Shown: in pieces, positions 1 to 11,637 of the stretch | Layout: each line of letters opens with the position of its first letter | How positions within the stretch are numbered: the stretch's first letter is position 1 | Origin: Raphanus sativus | Taxonomy: Eukaryota > Streptophyta > Magnoliopsida > Brassicales > Brassicaceae | Length of the DNA stretch: 64,000 nt | Assembly: GCF_000801105.2 (NCBI RefSeq) | Contig: NC_079516.1 | Span: 8,432,001-8,496,000 of the forward strand | Direction of reading: 5' to 3' | Translations under genes and position numbers: made by a program | Notes under the pieces: generated by a model | The model's input: only the letters and a program-made list of their open reading frames with translations | The model's database searches: none | What the model was told of the DNA's origin: nothing

Positions 1-1951
1 TCGGGCAAACAAGTCTTTTTTTTTCTTCCTTTCAAAATGTTTCGGCAGTGCCATGTACTTCGCAACATCTCCTTCCTATTCAATGCCTATCTGTTATTTA
101 ATTCGTAACCGATCTGTATGGAGTGTCTTGGCTGAAAAAGACAGAGATGATTCGTTAACATTTATGATCAGGAGTGAAACTAATTCATAACTGTGTAGGG
201 ATTTCCATAAGGGCATAGCAGGTTTGTGAATCAAACTTAGTGAAAATGATAGTGTCATCAGGGAAGAGTATGTGATTAATCTTTATGCTATTTCTTGAAA
301 CTTTATTTTGAGAAAAGTTCTCCACATAAGATGAAAATGCAAGGATATACATAGAATCATCCTAATAATTCAACTTCAGAGTTGGACACCACCAACTTCA
401 TTAATTATGAGGAATAGGTAAGTGACCGTGGAGATGCATTGCATCACCCAATAAATCCAATTGTAGTGAAAGCCATCCTTTCTAGAACTGTACGAATGAA
501 GGTTCGTTTAAAATGTCATATGCTTTGTTGATGTCATTTTTACAGCCATCGAACATTGTTTGGTAGCTCTCAAAGTCTTATGAGAATATTATCAGAGATA
601 AATTTACAAGGTATAAAACTATTCAAACGAGGGGTTATATATATAAATCATCCCTTACATATATTATATCTTTGTATTTGTAATATTTTTTACATCGAAA
701 AACCATTCTTTTATTCAAACATGAAGTGATTTAAGTAATTATACCAGAATGATTCAACCAATAAAATAAAATTTTCTATAAAATGTTCTTACAGTTTTAG
801 AGAGAATCATCAATTTTATTCTGAACTCAAAGTATATAAAGAATTTTGACATATTGAAATTTTATTTGTAGCTCCGTTATTTCTTTCAGCCCGGTATAAA
901 AAATTATCCATACTTGATATTTTTTTTATCATTGTGAATATATCTTTACAGTATGTTCCAAAAGTCTTACAGGTATAGTGACATAACATTCTTTTTTATT
1001 TCCCAATCGAGTGCTTATATCTCCTGTAATGGTTAAATCAATGTTTATATGTCAGATTATGTTTGTATATCTGTTTATATTTCACCTAAAATATGACATT
1101 TGTTGTTTTCTTTAATCCTTTTAATTAAGGATGGGATTCAGATTTGCCAAAATTGGAATATTATATTTTGTTCGAACTATATAGTTGATGATCAGTTTAA
1201 AAAAAATAGTTGATGTTACATGAGTTCTGATTCCAAACCTATCGTCGTTTTTTCCCTATCATAGTACAACATATACAACAGTCATATTTAATCAGCGTCA
1301 ATTTTGACCGTCATTCATGATTTCGTGTAATTCACAACATAGTTGGATACCTACCTTGTGTTCTTGTTTTAACAATCAGAAAGTCCCCGTGTTTATTTAT
1401 TATTCTATATGTAGGTCGAGGCCAACCTTGTGACTCACAATTTGTGAGCCTATGATTCTATGAACATAAATCATTTCTTCGATACTATGTGTGCTGAATA
1501 TATGAACATAAATCATTACTTCAAAAATGTAACACCTATGAATATTATGAGTTAGGGACTTTGATCTTATAGTTAATTAACAACAACAAATTGCTGCGTA
1601 TCTTTGAAGTTTCAGATAAATTATTGATGACAATTCTATATCAATGGTTTGCTGTTTGTTAATAGGAAAATAGTAATTGTATATTTGAAAACTAAAAAAA
1701 GAGGTAATAGATTCGAGTGTTTAATTAGTGTTGAGTAAATAGTCAAATATCATTTGGTACTTTTTTAACAATCGCTGTTAGTCAAAAAATATTTTCTTCG
1801 AAGTATGATGATTAGTATCAAATTACTTGCAATATTTTAAAGTCTAACATGACTCGGATATTGCAATTTGGTCGATATGGATGTCATAAAAGTGTCTTTA
1901 AGAAATTATACCCTTATATTATAGTATGCACTTAATATTGGTCAAACGATG
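1..1951. other. AT-rich intergenic DNA
   Basis: No open frame, splice-site pattern or recognisable transposon end is seen here apart from the small A-tailed insertion at 1191-1205. Composition is uniformly AT-rich with short poly-A and poly-T runs. I see nothing further. Confidence 0.6.
1181..1215 (+). repeat. A-tailed micro-insertion with 10-bp direct repeats
   Basis: The 10-mer ATAGTTGATG occurs at 1181-1190 and again at 1206-1215. Between the copies lie 15 nt, ATCAGTTT followed by A7. A short direct repeat around an A-tailed insert is what retroposition leaves. This is one of the weaker members of the class because the repeat is only 10 bp. Confidence 0.45.
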
Positions 1952-2005
1952 CCAGTTTTCAGTAACTTTTTTTTTTTTTTTTTGTCAACCAGTTTTCAAT
2001 AACTT
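1952..2005 (-). repeat. T-run micro-insertion with 17-bp direct repeats
   Basis: CCAGTTTTCAGTAACTT (1952-1968) and CCAGTTTTCAATAACTT (1989-2005) differ at one base and flank a 20-nt insert at 1969-1988. Read on the - strand the insert is TTGAC plus an A15 tail. The LINE copy at 29724-30354 in this window also ends in GAC plus an A tail, so a tail-only LINE insertion is plausible. Confidence 0.6.
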
Positions 2006-2229
2006 ATCCCATCAGACAATTCTGTTGACATGTTAAAATTTATATGTTCTTGACCAATAGTATTAAGAAAAACTCCACCTTGATTCGTAGAAATGTCTTC
2101 GGCCATCCTAAATCTAAGATATTGCATTTAATCGCACAAATAAAGAATCAGAAAAAATAAAGTTATTGCAACTAATGGATTTGAGTTTAAGAAAAAATAT
2201 ATATCCACAACTTCTAGATAAACATCCAA

Positions 2230-2233
<4 letters not shown>

Positions 2234-2287
<54 letters not shown>
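2234..2287. repeat. (TA)n microsatellite
   Basis: An uninterrupted TA dinucleotide run of about 54 bp. It has no associated gene. Confidence 0.95.
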
Positions 2288-2290
<3 letters not shown>

Positions 2291-2396
2291 TTCTACTACA
2301 TTGTTTACTATATTATAATCATTTAGTGTAATGTGCTTTAATTGTAACTTCTTATTGTAGAAAAGAAATATAGTTGGTTAATATACATGTAAGTAA

Positions 2397-2436
2397 TATA
2401 GCTGCTTGTTAGTTTTCAAAAAGTATAGCTGCTTGT
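2397..2436 (+). repeat. A-tailed micro-insertion with 13-bp direct repeats
   Basis: TATAGCTGCTTGT is present at 2397-2409 and 2424-2436. The 14 nt between the copies (2410-2423) read TAGTTTTC followed by five A and a G. The repeat copies are identical. Confidence 0.5.
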
Positions 2437-2439
2437 GTC

Positions 2440-3136
2440 AATGTCGTCATTACATCATCATCCGGAGCCAAATGTGTAATCAATATACAGAAACCGTTAA
2501 ATAATTATAAGAAGTAGTGAGATAGCCATTTTCAGAAATAAATAACAAAACATAAACATATACCTTAGTATATATTGTAATATGCAGGCCCGGCTCACTC
2601 TTATGTAGAGCCTAAAGCAAAAATTAAAAATAGTACTTTTTGCAGGAAGAAGGATTCGTACTCTCTCGGAGAATAAGCTAGAACTCAACTGGACAGTACA
2701 CGGCAACTATAAAATTAGATGTTTAAAATTTTTCTTAGTTTTTTTTTGGGTGTTTAAAGCTTTTGAGTTTTAGTCAGGTTGAGTTGAATTACATCTCTCA
2801 ACAAGATCCATCAAGTAATCGAGTTCAGTCCACTTTAATTAACAAGGCAGTCTAAAGTTTTGTTTCCGGATAGTAATGATCAACTATATAAAGAGAGTCT
2901 GAAGGCCGAGAAAACGCATTCACAAACTAATAGACGTATTACGGTTTCTTCTATATATTTTGTTCTTGTCGAAAACTCATTTTCATTAGATCTTCGTTTT
3001 AACTCTTTGTATTCATCTTTTTGATCTATTCTTTCTGTTCCACGAAGATAGAACTTCTCAGATTTCTATTCGTTTCATAAAGATGAAAGTTTGTGTTTTC
3101 AATGCAACTTTTAAGTCCGTTTACCAATTTTACTCA
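2440..3136. other. Intergenic DNA with a hAT-end fragment and a promoter-like stretch
   Basis: CAGGCCCGGCTCAC at 2585 resembles the terminal motif of the hAT elements found elsewhere in the window, but no matching right end is seen. A TATATAAAG motif lies near 2885, followed by an AT-rich leader and an ATG at 3083 whose frame stays open for 18 codons. The Helitron border at 3136 cuts it off. It could be the relic of an interrupted gene start, but nothing homologous continues beyond the Helitron. Confidence 0.35.
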
Positions 3137-4886
3137 TCCTCCCATATATTAATTGAGAAGTTATTTAAGTGATTTTTATTTATATGTCGTCCATAGATGA
3201 AGTATTAAAAAGTGGTTATAATTTGATTGGTTAATAACTTTTATTAATTATTTATTTTATTCGGATCTAAAAATAAAAGGAAACTATGAAATTCATTGAT
3301 ACAAGTTACCATATAATACATGTAATATTACAAATAATGGTTTATGGTCACTAATTATAGAGAGAATATATAATATTTCGTCAATTTGTTTATTTTATTA
3401 ATTTTTATTTATAATTATATAAAATACTAATATAATTTTAAAAATAAATATACTTGGTTGTAAAATTTTATACAAATAATTATATTGCTATGTAATGCAT
3501 TATTAGAACTTTTATGTTTTTAAATTCCGCACGAGGTTTATAGAAATCGTTTATATATATATTGAAATTATTTAAGATCATTTTTTCATTCTAGCTTACA
3601 AATTAATTTTATTAGAGTTTACATATCATTTACAAGACTTTTATTTAATCATTATAAAGGTTTATAAATTCATTTATAGTACTTATAAAATGTTACAAAA
3701 TCAATTGTAAATTCTTCTAAATCTATTTATTATTGTAAAAATGTGTAGTTATGATAATTATATAAATCATAAATAATTATTCACAGTTGTTATTATATAT
3801 TAAACAAAAGTCATTTAAGTGACTTTTGGTTACTATTATTATAGGCAAAACTTTAAAGATTATTATAATTTTGATGGGATTTTATATTTGATTTATTTTA
3901 TCAATTCTAAAATAAAAAATAATTATAAAATCAACTATCTTCAAATTTTAGATTGAAGTACAAAATATTTTTGTAATGATGGATTGTATTATTATCCTCC
4001 TATATATTAATTGAAAAATCACTTAAGTGACTTTTGTTTATGTGTCGTTCATAGGCGAAGTATTAAAAATTGTTATAATTTGATTGGTTGATAATTTTTG
4101 TTAATTATTTATTTTATTCGGATCTAAAAATAAAAGAAAACTCTGAAACTCATTAATACAAGCTACCATATAACACATGTAATATTACAAATAATGGTTT
4201 ATGGTCACTAATTGTAGAATTATAAAAAGAATAGATAATATGCCATCAATTTGTTTATTTTATCAATTTTTATTTATAATTATATAAAATAATAATAAAA
4301 ATTTAAAAATAAATATAATGGTTGTACACTTTTATACAAAGAATTATATTTCTATGTAATGCATTATTAGAACTTTTATGTTTTTAAATTCCGCCCAAGG
4401 TTTATAAAAATCGTTTATATATTGAAATTATTTAAGATCATTTTTTTCATTCTATCTTACAAAGTAATTTTATTAGAGTTTACATATCATTTACAAGACT
4501 TTTATTTAATCGTTATAAAGGTTTATAAATTCATTTATAATACTTATAAAATGTTATAAAATCATTTGTAAATTCTTCTAAATCTATTTATTATTGTAAA
4601 AATGTGTAGTTATGATTATTATATAAATCATAAATAATTATTTACACTTATTATAATATTTTTTTGACATCTCACACTTATTATTATATATTAAACAAAA
4701 GTCATTTAAGTGACTTTTGGTTACTATGATTATCGGTGAAACTTTAAGATTATTATAATTTTGATGGATTTTATATTTAATTTATTTTTATCAATTTTAG
4801 AATAAAAAGTAATTATAAAATCAACTATCTTCAAATTTTAGATTGAAGCACAAAAATATTTTTGTAATGATGGATTGTATTATTAA
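3137..4886 (+). repeat. Tandem duplication of the Helitron 5' end (period about 858 bp)
   Basis: Copy 1 runs 3137-3994 and copy 2 runs 3995 to about 4886. Both start with TCCTCC...ATATATTAATTGA and end with ATGGATTGTATTATTA. They stay alignable throughout with scattered substitutions. Copy 2 is longer mainly because of the small insertion at 4655-4673. Each copy therefore carries its own Helitron 5' terminus while only one 3' terminus exists. Confidence 0.8.
4644..4684 (-). repeat. Micro-insertion in Helitron copy 2, absent from copy 1
   Basis: ACACTTATTAT occurs at 4644-4654 and 4674-4684 around a 19-nt insert (4655-4673). Its reverse complement is GAGATGTC, then A7, then TATT. The matching place in copy 1 (around 3780-3795) reads straight through with one copy of the flanking sequence. 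This is a direct filled-site versus empty-site comparison. Confidence 0.65.
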
Positions 4887-5770
4887 GTCACCTAATTAAA
4901 GAGTTGTAAACAAGGTGAACCACAAAAACTTATAAAATTTATAATAAATTGTTTATAAACGTATTTATAATTGTACAAATGTATATTTATAAGGATTTGC
5001 AAATCATATAAAATTATGTCACACTTTTTATTATCTATTAAAAAATATATGTTTAAGAGATTTTTTGTTACATGTAGTTAATAACTGAAATCTTAAAAAT
5101 TATTACAATTTCAATAGTTAATGATTTTAGAATTTTATTTATTTTTATCAGTGTTAAAATGAAATCCCAATATAAAAGTGATTATACAATCAATTATTTG
5201 CAGTTTTTGGATTTTAATAAATCTAAAATAAAATGTTATTATTTTTAATCATATCCAAAAATTTGTTTTCGACAAATATTTTTAAAAAAACACATTAAAA
5301 ACAATAAAATTTCGTTACATTTAAAATATATTTAAAATAATCAAACAAATAAAAATATAAGTAAAACAAATCAGTAAATTTGATGTCAAAATGATAAAAA
5401 ACCTATGATCTTCATCTTGGAGCTAAAAATAAAAAATTACTTCTTCTTTTCTCTGTGAAAATTAGAGCATTTACACTTTTCACGAATTAAGAAAAAATAA
5501 AAGCTAATTGTACAATCAATTACCTTAACCAATTATAATATTGATTTCATGTAAAAAAAAATTTAGTGACTTAGATTTATATTGTTGAATTATCTTAAAT
5601 TTCACAGCTCTTCTTAAAAATATATGTGAAATTTTTGATTATCAAACTATGAAGTTAAAAGTTAAATTTTAACAATTCTAATTATTATTCAATAATTATA
5701 ATATTGTAAACAAAAATACGTGTTTATTCATATTATATTACTCTCCGCGAAATCGCGGAGAAACACCTAG

Positions 5771-6203
5771 TAATGATTAAAACAATTACCATTGAAATAC
5801 ATTATTTTTCTTTTGTAGTTATAGTATTAAATGAAGATTGTTTTTGGCAATGTAAATTTATTTTTGAAGTGTGTGAAAAAAAACTCAAAACTTAGAAAAG
5901 AGGAAGTATTCAATAAACTTCTTAAAGATAAGGGTTAACGCACTGCAAGAAGAAAGTGTCATCCATAGCATCTGTAAAACGCTATCACAGTGATACATAG
6001 CGTTTTTAAGTGCGATGTGTCTACCCCCGTTATCTTTTCTTCGGCACTTTATATAGCGTTTGTTATATGCTATGTTAATTAATTTTTAAGATAGCGTTTT
6101 TTAATTGTGCAATTGTAAAACTTATAATAACATATAATAAATGCTATAATAGCATTACTAAAAAACATTAAAAAAAAATAAAAAGGTAAAATAAAAATAT
6201 TTA

Positions 6204-6206
<3 letters not shown>
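5771..6206 (+). mobile_element. CACTA-like terminus, remnant
   Basis: CACTGCAAGAAGAAAGTGTC at 5941 resembles the CACTACAAGAAAA ends of crucifer CACTA (En/Spm) elements. It is followed by several short repeats of the AGCGTTTT / GCTAT type, like the subterminal repeats of that superfamily. No opposite CACTA end was found in the next kilobases, so the right border is unknown. 5771-5940 is featureless. Confidence 0.35.

Positions 6207-6244
<38 letters not shown>
6207..6244. repeat. (AT)n microsatellite
   Basis: A run of about 38 bp of AT dinucleotides. Confidence 0.95.
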
Positions 6245-6246
<2 letters not shown>

Positions 6247-6354
6247 CATATTTGTGACGAGTATATCAAATTAAACCAAACTAAACTATTTTAAAAAAGG
6301 GGTATAACATTAACAGAAAACAATTAGACCTAAAGCTTTATCTTCTACATTTCA

Positions 6355-6855
6355 TATATGAAACCTGGCGATCAACTCCTCTAGGCGCCAAGTAACGACC
6401 CTCAGAGCTAACAGCTAAAGCAAGAGTCACTCTGATATGTTTCAACTTCTCTGCACCAGCTTTTCCAACCTGTTAACCATTCAATTTCATAGTCATGACA
6501 TAGCTATCCTATTGTACAACACAAAATCGAAACCAAATAAAAGAATATAACACTCACAGCAGCAAACTCATGAGGTCCATATAATTAAGAGTAATCATAT
6601 ACCTCTTCGGAGAGTCTTTAGCCCGGGATCTCATTCCAGGATAACATAATACTCTCGGTATATCAACATACACTATGGTTAAGTATGCTAAGTTGAACAT
6701 AAGGATCTTGGTTTGATGGAGAAACATTTAAAGGTTCAAACCTTGGTATCTAGAGGATCTGCTCCTCCTGAATCGATGATAGAACCCTTAACCTTTTCTA
6801 CCAACTCTTGTCTGCTCACAAAGCTCTCAACCAAAGGCAGCATAGCCGCCATATG
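6355..6855 (-). pseudogene. Exon-like gene fragment, WD40-protein-like (RRP9/YAO type?)
   Basis: Base composition changes abruptly to about 45 percent GC in two or three blocks. On the - strand the block at about 6468-6365 translates without stops. It contains the motif LALAVSSEGRYLAPRGVDRQ, which resembles the start of a WD40 blade in the U3-55K/RRP9 family (YAO in Arabidopsis, from memory). It is preceded by TTAACAG and followed by GTTTCA, like splice sites. A second block (about 6853-6740) opens with ATG and encodes an unrecognised peptide beginning MAAMLPLVESFVSRQELVEK. No full frame exists, so this is a captured or decayed fragment. It lies just inside the CACTA-like end. The family assignment is tentative. 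Confidence 0.4.
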
Positions 6856-7304
6856 AACAAAACTAATGAGTAAAAGTGTTTTCTAGTTTCAACACATTCA
6901 CACCAAACACAATGTTAATTCCATCATCATCACCATCAATAATGAGCAGTTAGTAACCAGGCACCAACTGCAACACAACATTATTCAGCAAAGCAATGAA
7001 CTTTAATGGAAACTAATAAATTATAATGCTTTTGGACTCGGTTCAGTGTCAATTAACTTAGAGTTTTGTCCGTAATTTTTTTTGATCTAGATGTGACGAT
7101 TAACCTATCGCTCTAAAATCTGTAGAAATCAGAATCTACATGTTACTATAAATCTAAAACATTTAGAAATCTACACATTACTATAAATCTAAAAACCTGT
7201 AGAAACCAAGTTCTACAATTTATTATATTCTACAGATAAAAATAAACAGTTTCGAAAATTATGGGAAGAAAATATTTGGAAGTATTCAGTTTTCATATGT
7301 GAAA

Positions 7305-7742
7305 AAATCGTTTTTTCAGAGAAACGTAATTAATTGTATTTAAATTTTAAAATTTAAAATTGTTATTAATTGTAATTACGAATATAAAATTTAAAATTGT
7401 TATTAATTGTAATTACGAATTTAAAATCATTTTTTTTGTTTTATGTTATTAGTTATTTTAATTATAATAATATATTTTATTATAATATTAAGTATTTCTA
7501 AATACATTTAAATATTTGATTAATTCTAATCATGAATTTAATATTAAAGTTTTGATTTATTAATTGCAATTTCAAATTAAAATTAAAATTTTAAGGGAAT
7601 TATTGCCATTTTGAAAATAATTAGTATAATGGGACATAAAGTATCTGTGATTACTTTAATGGAACATAATTAACATTTTTTGGCCTGAAAAATAATTTTC
7701 CCAAGAATATATAGACTTTATAAGGTTTTAAACTGCAATGGA
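7305..7742 (-). repeat. Left arm of a long inverted repeat (MULE-TIR-like)
   Basis: This stretch is the reverse complement, with scattered differences, of 8437-8843. The end facing the spacer contains GGGAAAATTATTTTTCAGGC read on the - strand, which resembles MULE terminal inverted repeats. The copies point away from each other, so they look like the facing ends of two elements or an internally rearranged one. Confidence 0.55.
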
Positions 7743-8164
7743 AATTCATGTCAAGATCTTGTCAATTTTGACCAAACCTAGAAAACCAGTTATATAGTAA
7801 TTCTGATAGTTAAAAAACAATTCATTAAACCAGTTATATAGTAACCTATGCTAATTCCAATAGCACATAAAAAATATTATATTTCTAGATACATATTAGT
7901 CAATACGAACAATATTGAACTATTGTTTTATTTATTTAGTTTTATTAAAATATTATTTTGAATAATAACACCAAATATATAATAATTATCGAAACCATAA
8001 ATATATTTTTATATAGATTTTTGTTTCTCTTTTTTTCTATTTGATAACTACATTATCTTCTATTACTTAATGAGTTAATTATAACAAAATATGTAAATTA
8101 AAATGATCCAAAAATGCTTTAAAAGGTAAAGTAATGTAAAACAAAACAATTTATAATGTTATGA

Positions 8165-8170
<6 letters not shown>

Positions 8171-8222
<52 letters not shown>
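8171..8222. repeat. (AT)n microsatellite
   Basis: About 52 bp of uninterrupted AT dinucleotides in the spacer of the inverted repeat. Confidence 0.95.
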
Positions 8223-8224
<2 letters not shown>

Positions 8225-8436
8225 TCCTCTTGTTAACACCAGCATCGTCACTGCCATATTGTTTTCAGAGTTGAACATTGCTAAGTATCATGAGAATATG
8301 AAATAGCATCACCCAGTAAATTAAAGAGAATTTGCATCTCCTACCCAAACAATATTCCATAATTAACAATATACACATTCACTCCTACATATTAGAATAT
8401 TTGACCCCTTATATATGTACTATTTTATGTACGATT

Positions 8437-8843
8437 GCAGTTTAAAACCTTATAAAGTCTATATATTCTTGGGAAAATTGTTTTTCAGGCCAAAAAAATG
8501 ATAATTATGTTCCATTAGAGTAATCACATGTACTTTATGTTCCCTTATACTAATTATTTTCAAAATAGCAATAATTACCTTAAATTTTTAATTTTAATTC
8601 ATAATTGCAATTAATAAATCAAAATTTTAATGTTAAATTCATGATTACAATTAATAAATCATAATAATATATTTATAAATATTTAATATTATAATAAAAT
8701 ATATTATCATAATCAAAATAACTAATAACATAAACCAAAAATGATTTTAAATTCGTAATTACAATTAATAACAATTTTAAATTTTAAATTTGTAACTAAA
8801 ATTAGTAACATTTTTTCTGAAAAATCGATTTTTTAGATATAGA
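8437..8843 (+). repeat. Right arm of a long inverted repeat (MULE-TIR-like)
   Basis: Counterpart of 7305-7742. It starts ATTGCAGTTTAAAACCTTAT and continues with GGGAAAATTGTTTTTCAGGC. About 700 bp separate the arms, including the (AT)n tract at 8171-8222. No target duplication could be assigned. Confidence 0.55.
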
Positions 8844-9325
8844 ATAAAAAGCACATGTAGTCTTTTGGCAACGTTGTGTTATAAAAAGGACAAATAAACC
8901 ATTTTAGACAAATATACAATACTATTATACGAATTCTCTTTATAAAACATTTTTATGGCCAATTTTTATTTATATTAATTTATTATTACCTATATAAAAT
9001 TACATATAATTATTTATTAATGGTAAAAATTATTTTAGTCATCCTAACTTTTAGTGCAAGAATTCAGGACAAAAAAACTATTTTGTAAATAATAGTATAT
9101 TAATTGGTTAAATTTTATAAATATAACAGATCTAGTTTTTGAATCTTATACTATTTTTTTATTTCCTTATTACAAACTGATAAAATCCTCTGTTGGAATA
9201 AAATGCTTTTAAACCTATTTGATGATGTAATTGTTATGTTTTATACCGTATAATTTTGTTTGTAGGAATAATTATTTTGTTATGTTATTTAACTAGAGTT
9301 AACATTTGAATCATTTAATTTCACT

Positions 9326-9356
<31 letters not shown>

Positions 9357-9922
9357 TCGTTTTTAAAATGAAAATAATATTTATTTATTATATTTTTGAT
9401 AACAATTAAGATTATTTAGTTATTTAAATAATAAGAGTTAAGATAATTTTCTAAGATTGTGTTAGACTACAATATGAAATATTACTGAAATGGTATAATA
9501 TTATTTATGATAATACATTTTTATTACAATATATTAATATGTAAGTAATAACCGAAACATCTTTATTGAAATTTTATTAGTAGTTTTAATTTCAGTGATA
9601 TTTTTCATAAGTCACATATTAACTAAATGCTAATCATATATAGTGTTCTGTTTTAGTAGAATAAATTTATAAAAAAATAATGTTAAACTCAAGAATATAG
9701 ATATAGAAGTTGGTTAAAAATATCAAAATACAAATCAAGATAAAAACAAACAAACATGGCTAAAACTAATATTCTTTATTTTCGAGTGAAAACTTTCTCT
9801 GATTATGGTTTTTATGATTGGCTTCTTTTTTTTTAACTTCCAAACTGTAAAATATAAAGACTATATTTTAATAATATGTAGCACATACAAACAAAATATA
9901 TATTTGGTCAAAAATAAACAAA
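8844..9922. other. AT-rich intergenic DNA
   Basis: Nothing gene-like. It includes a (TA)n run at about 9329-9357. Confidence 0.6.
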
Positions 9923-10302
9923 GGTGGTGTTATTCAATCTAATAGAGTCTAAATTTAATCAAAATTTACCTTTATTCGAATGATGATTCTAAATTCTATT
10001 TTAAAATCTAGTGTTATTAGATATGATATTTATAAATCTAATTTAAAATATGATGTTACTCAATGAATGATTTAAATTCAGTTTTTTTAAATCTAGTATT
10101 ATTCAATTTCAAAGGATTTAAAAGTTCTTTGTATCTAAAATTATTTCAAATCATTTGTGATGGATTCTCATGAACAAAAGATTGAAATCAAAATCTAAAT
10201 TTGATTTTAGAATTCATTAACTAAAACTATGTTTAAATTTAAAGTTTTAATTGACTACAAAACTTGACAATTGATTTTAATTCACTGATTGAATAATACC
10301 CC
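9923..10302. mobile_element. MITE, PIF/Harbinger (Tourist)-like
   Basis: The left end GGTGGTGTTATTCAATC matches, with a few changes, the inverted right end (reverse complement GGGGTATTATTCAATC). The interior is about 80 percent AT with repeated AAATCTA-type words and no frame. The flanks AAA and TAA would be a degenerate 3-bp target duplication. Superfamily inferred from end sequence and length only. Confidence 0.5.
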
Positions 10303-11080
10303 TAATTTACTGGGAAAATTCAAAAGAAAAAACTAAAATGAAGAAAAAATTTATTAGAAAAATTATAATTTTATCACAAATTGGATGTAACTTTTTGATA
10401 ACCATTTAATTATAAATATTTTATAATGACTTTAATTTTTTAAGAAAAGGACTAAAAGAATCTCATATAGTATTTATAAGTGTAAAATTATCTATAGAAA
10501 TTTATAAACTCAACCATATTCCTTAATTACTAAATCCTGAACAATAAAAACTAAATTCAAATATTTAGACCTTTTTATTGAAGATTAAAAAATAATATTT
10601 AATTTATGATATTTTAAGAAAATTTCTCATATTTATTGTTATCAAAATAATTCTGAAAATTTGTGATATGACTGAAAATAGTGGGAATTATAATTTTATT
10701 ACAAATTTAATACCACTTTTTAATTTTGCCTTTATAAGATTATCATTTTCATAAATACTTTAAAGTTATGATGAAAAAATAAATTAACATTCTTAAATAT
10801 TTTATAGATGTTTAATAATTATTTATAAGAGTTTATGAACTCAATCGAACATTTAAATACTAAATATTAAAAATAATTACTAAACCATAAATTCAAATGT
10901 TAAACTTTTAAAAATAAAAGTATATTAGTACTTTCCCAAAGACTGGGATTCGGAAAAGTACAAGCTTCGTTATCGAACAATTGGTGTACCTAGTTTACAT
11001 GTGTTAAAACTAAGTACAAACCAGCAGAAATTAAGGAAAAAATTGGCTGAGGGAAACTAAATTCCGGTAAAAGTTACTCA
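10303..11080. other. AT-rich intergenic DNA
   Basis: No open frames, repeats with recognisable ends or regulatory motifs were identified. Confidence 0.6.
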
Positions 11081-11629
11081 TAGATGGGTCATGCGGCCCT
11101 AGACACCGGCATGTATGTGCCGACTCCAAGGATACATGTTTTTCCTGAAGAAGTTACCATAGTACCGGTCCAAGGATAAACGTTTTTCCTCAAGCGTAGA
11201 AGAGAAATTTTTGGGACGACAAGAAAATAGCTAAGGAAACCGCAATTTCGGAAGGAGAGATTCACCGTCAATGTAAGTTTATCGACAGTCGGAGACCAAA
11301 TCTACATCCAAAAGTCTGACTTGCATCTTCCGGAGGCCTCACAACCGTCCTATAATGGTGAGCACACTCCTAATCACTGACGAGGCCCTTGAGTATAGAT
11401 CTTTTGGTGGGGTTTGTCGATTCAAAACTCTCCCGGCTTGCTACAAGATGAGAGAGAAACCATCCAGTCGCCGGAACAAGACTCGTCCGTCATGATGAGC
11501 AAGATACCGTCTTTCCCTTCCTTCTGACTCACTGCCATTCTAAACGAAAATCTTTACCACTCAGAACCACAAATATATCAACAAGAGAAAATAGAAATAG
11601 ATAGAGAGAAAAGAACAAAAAAATTCTAG
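11081..11629 (-). other. GC-richer island, gene-like leader on - strand
   Basis: About 480 bp stand out from the AT-rich surroundings with near 48 percent GC. Read on the - strand there is a CT-rich leader, then an ATG (11538) opening a 38-codon frame that ends at 11422. Beyond the stop the sequence stays gene-like but no frame is sustained. It may be the 5' part of a decayed gene or of a retroelement. No family recognised. Confidence 0.35.
11422..11538 (-). CDS. Possible short ORF, 38 codons, unknown
   Basis: ATG at 11538 to TGA at 11422. The peptide begins MAVSQKEGKDGILLIMTDES and includes a serine/cysteine-rich stretch. It has no recognised domain. The unusual GC content and codon-like composition argue for a coding origin, but a 38-residue frame of this kind can be chance. 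Low confidence as a gene. Confidence 0.2.
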   Translation of the reverse strand: MAVSQKEGKDGILLIMTDESCSGDWMVSLSSCSKPGEF

Positions 11630-11637
11630 GAAGGAGG

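Larger units (their letters stand above)
3137..5770 (+). mobile_element. Non-autonomous Helitron
   Basis: The left end is TCCTCCCATATATTAATT, preceded by A. The right end has a stem-loop (CTCCGCG AAAT CGCGGAG, about 5743-5760) ten bases before the terminal CTAG (5767-5770), and is followed by T. These are the three hallmarks of a Helitron: 5' TC, a 3' hairpin plus CTRR, and insertion between A and T. The body is AT-rich and non-coding, with no Rep/helicase frame, so it depends on an autonomous partner. Its first roughly 860 bp are present twice in tandem. Confidence 0.85.
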
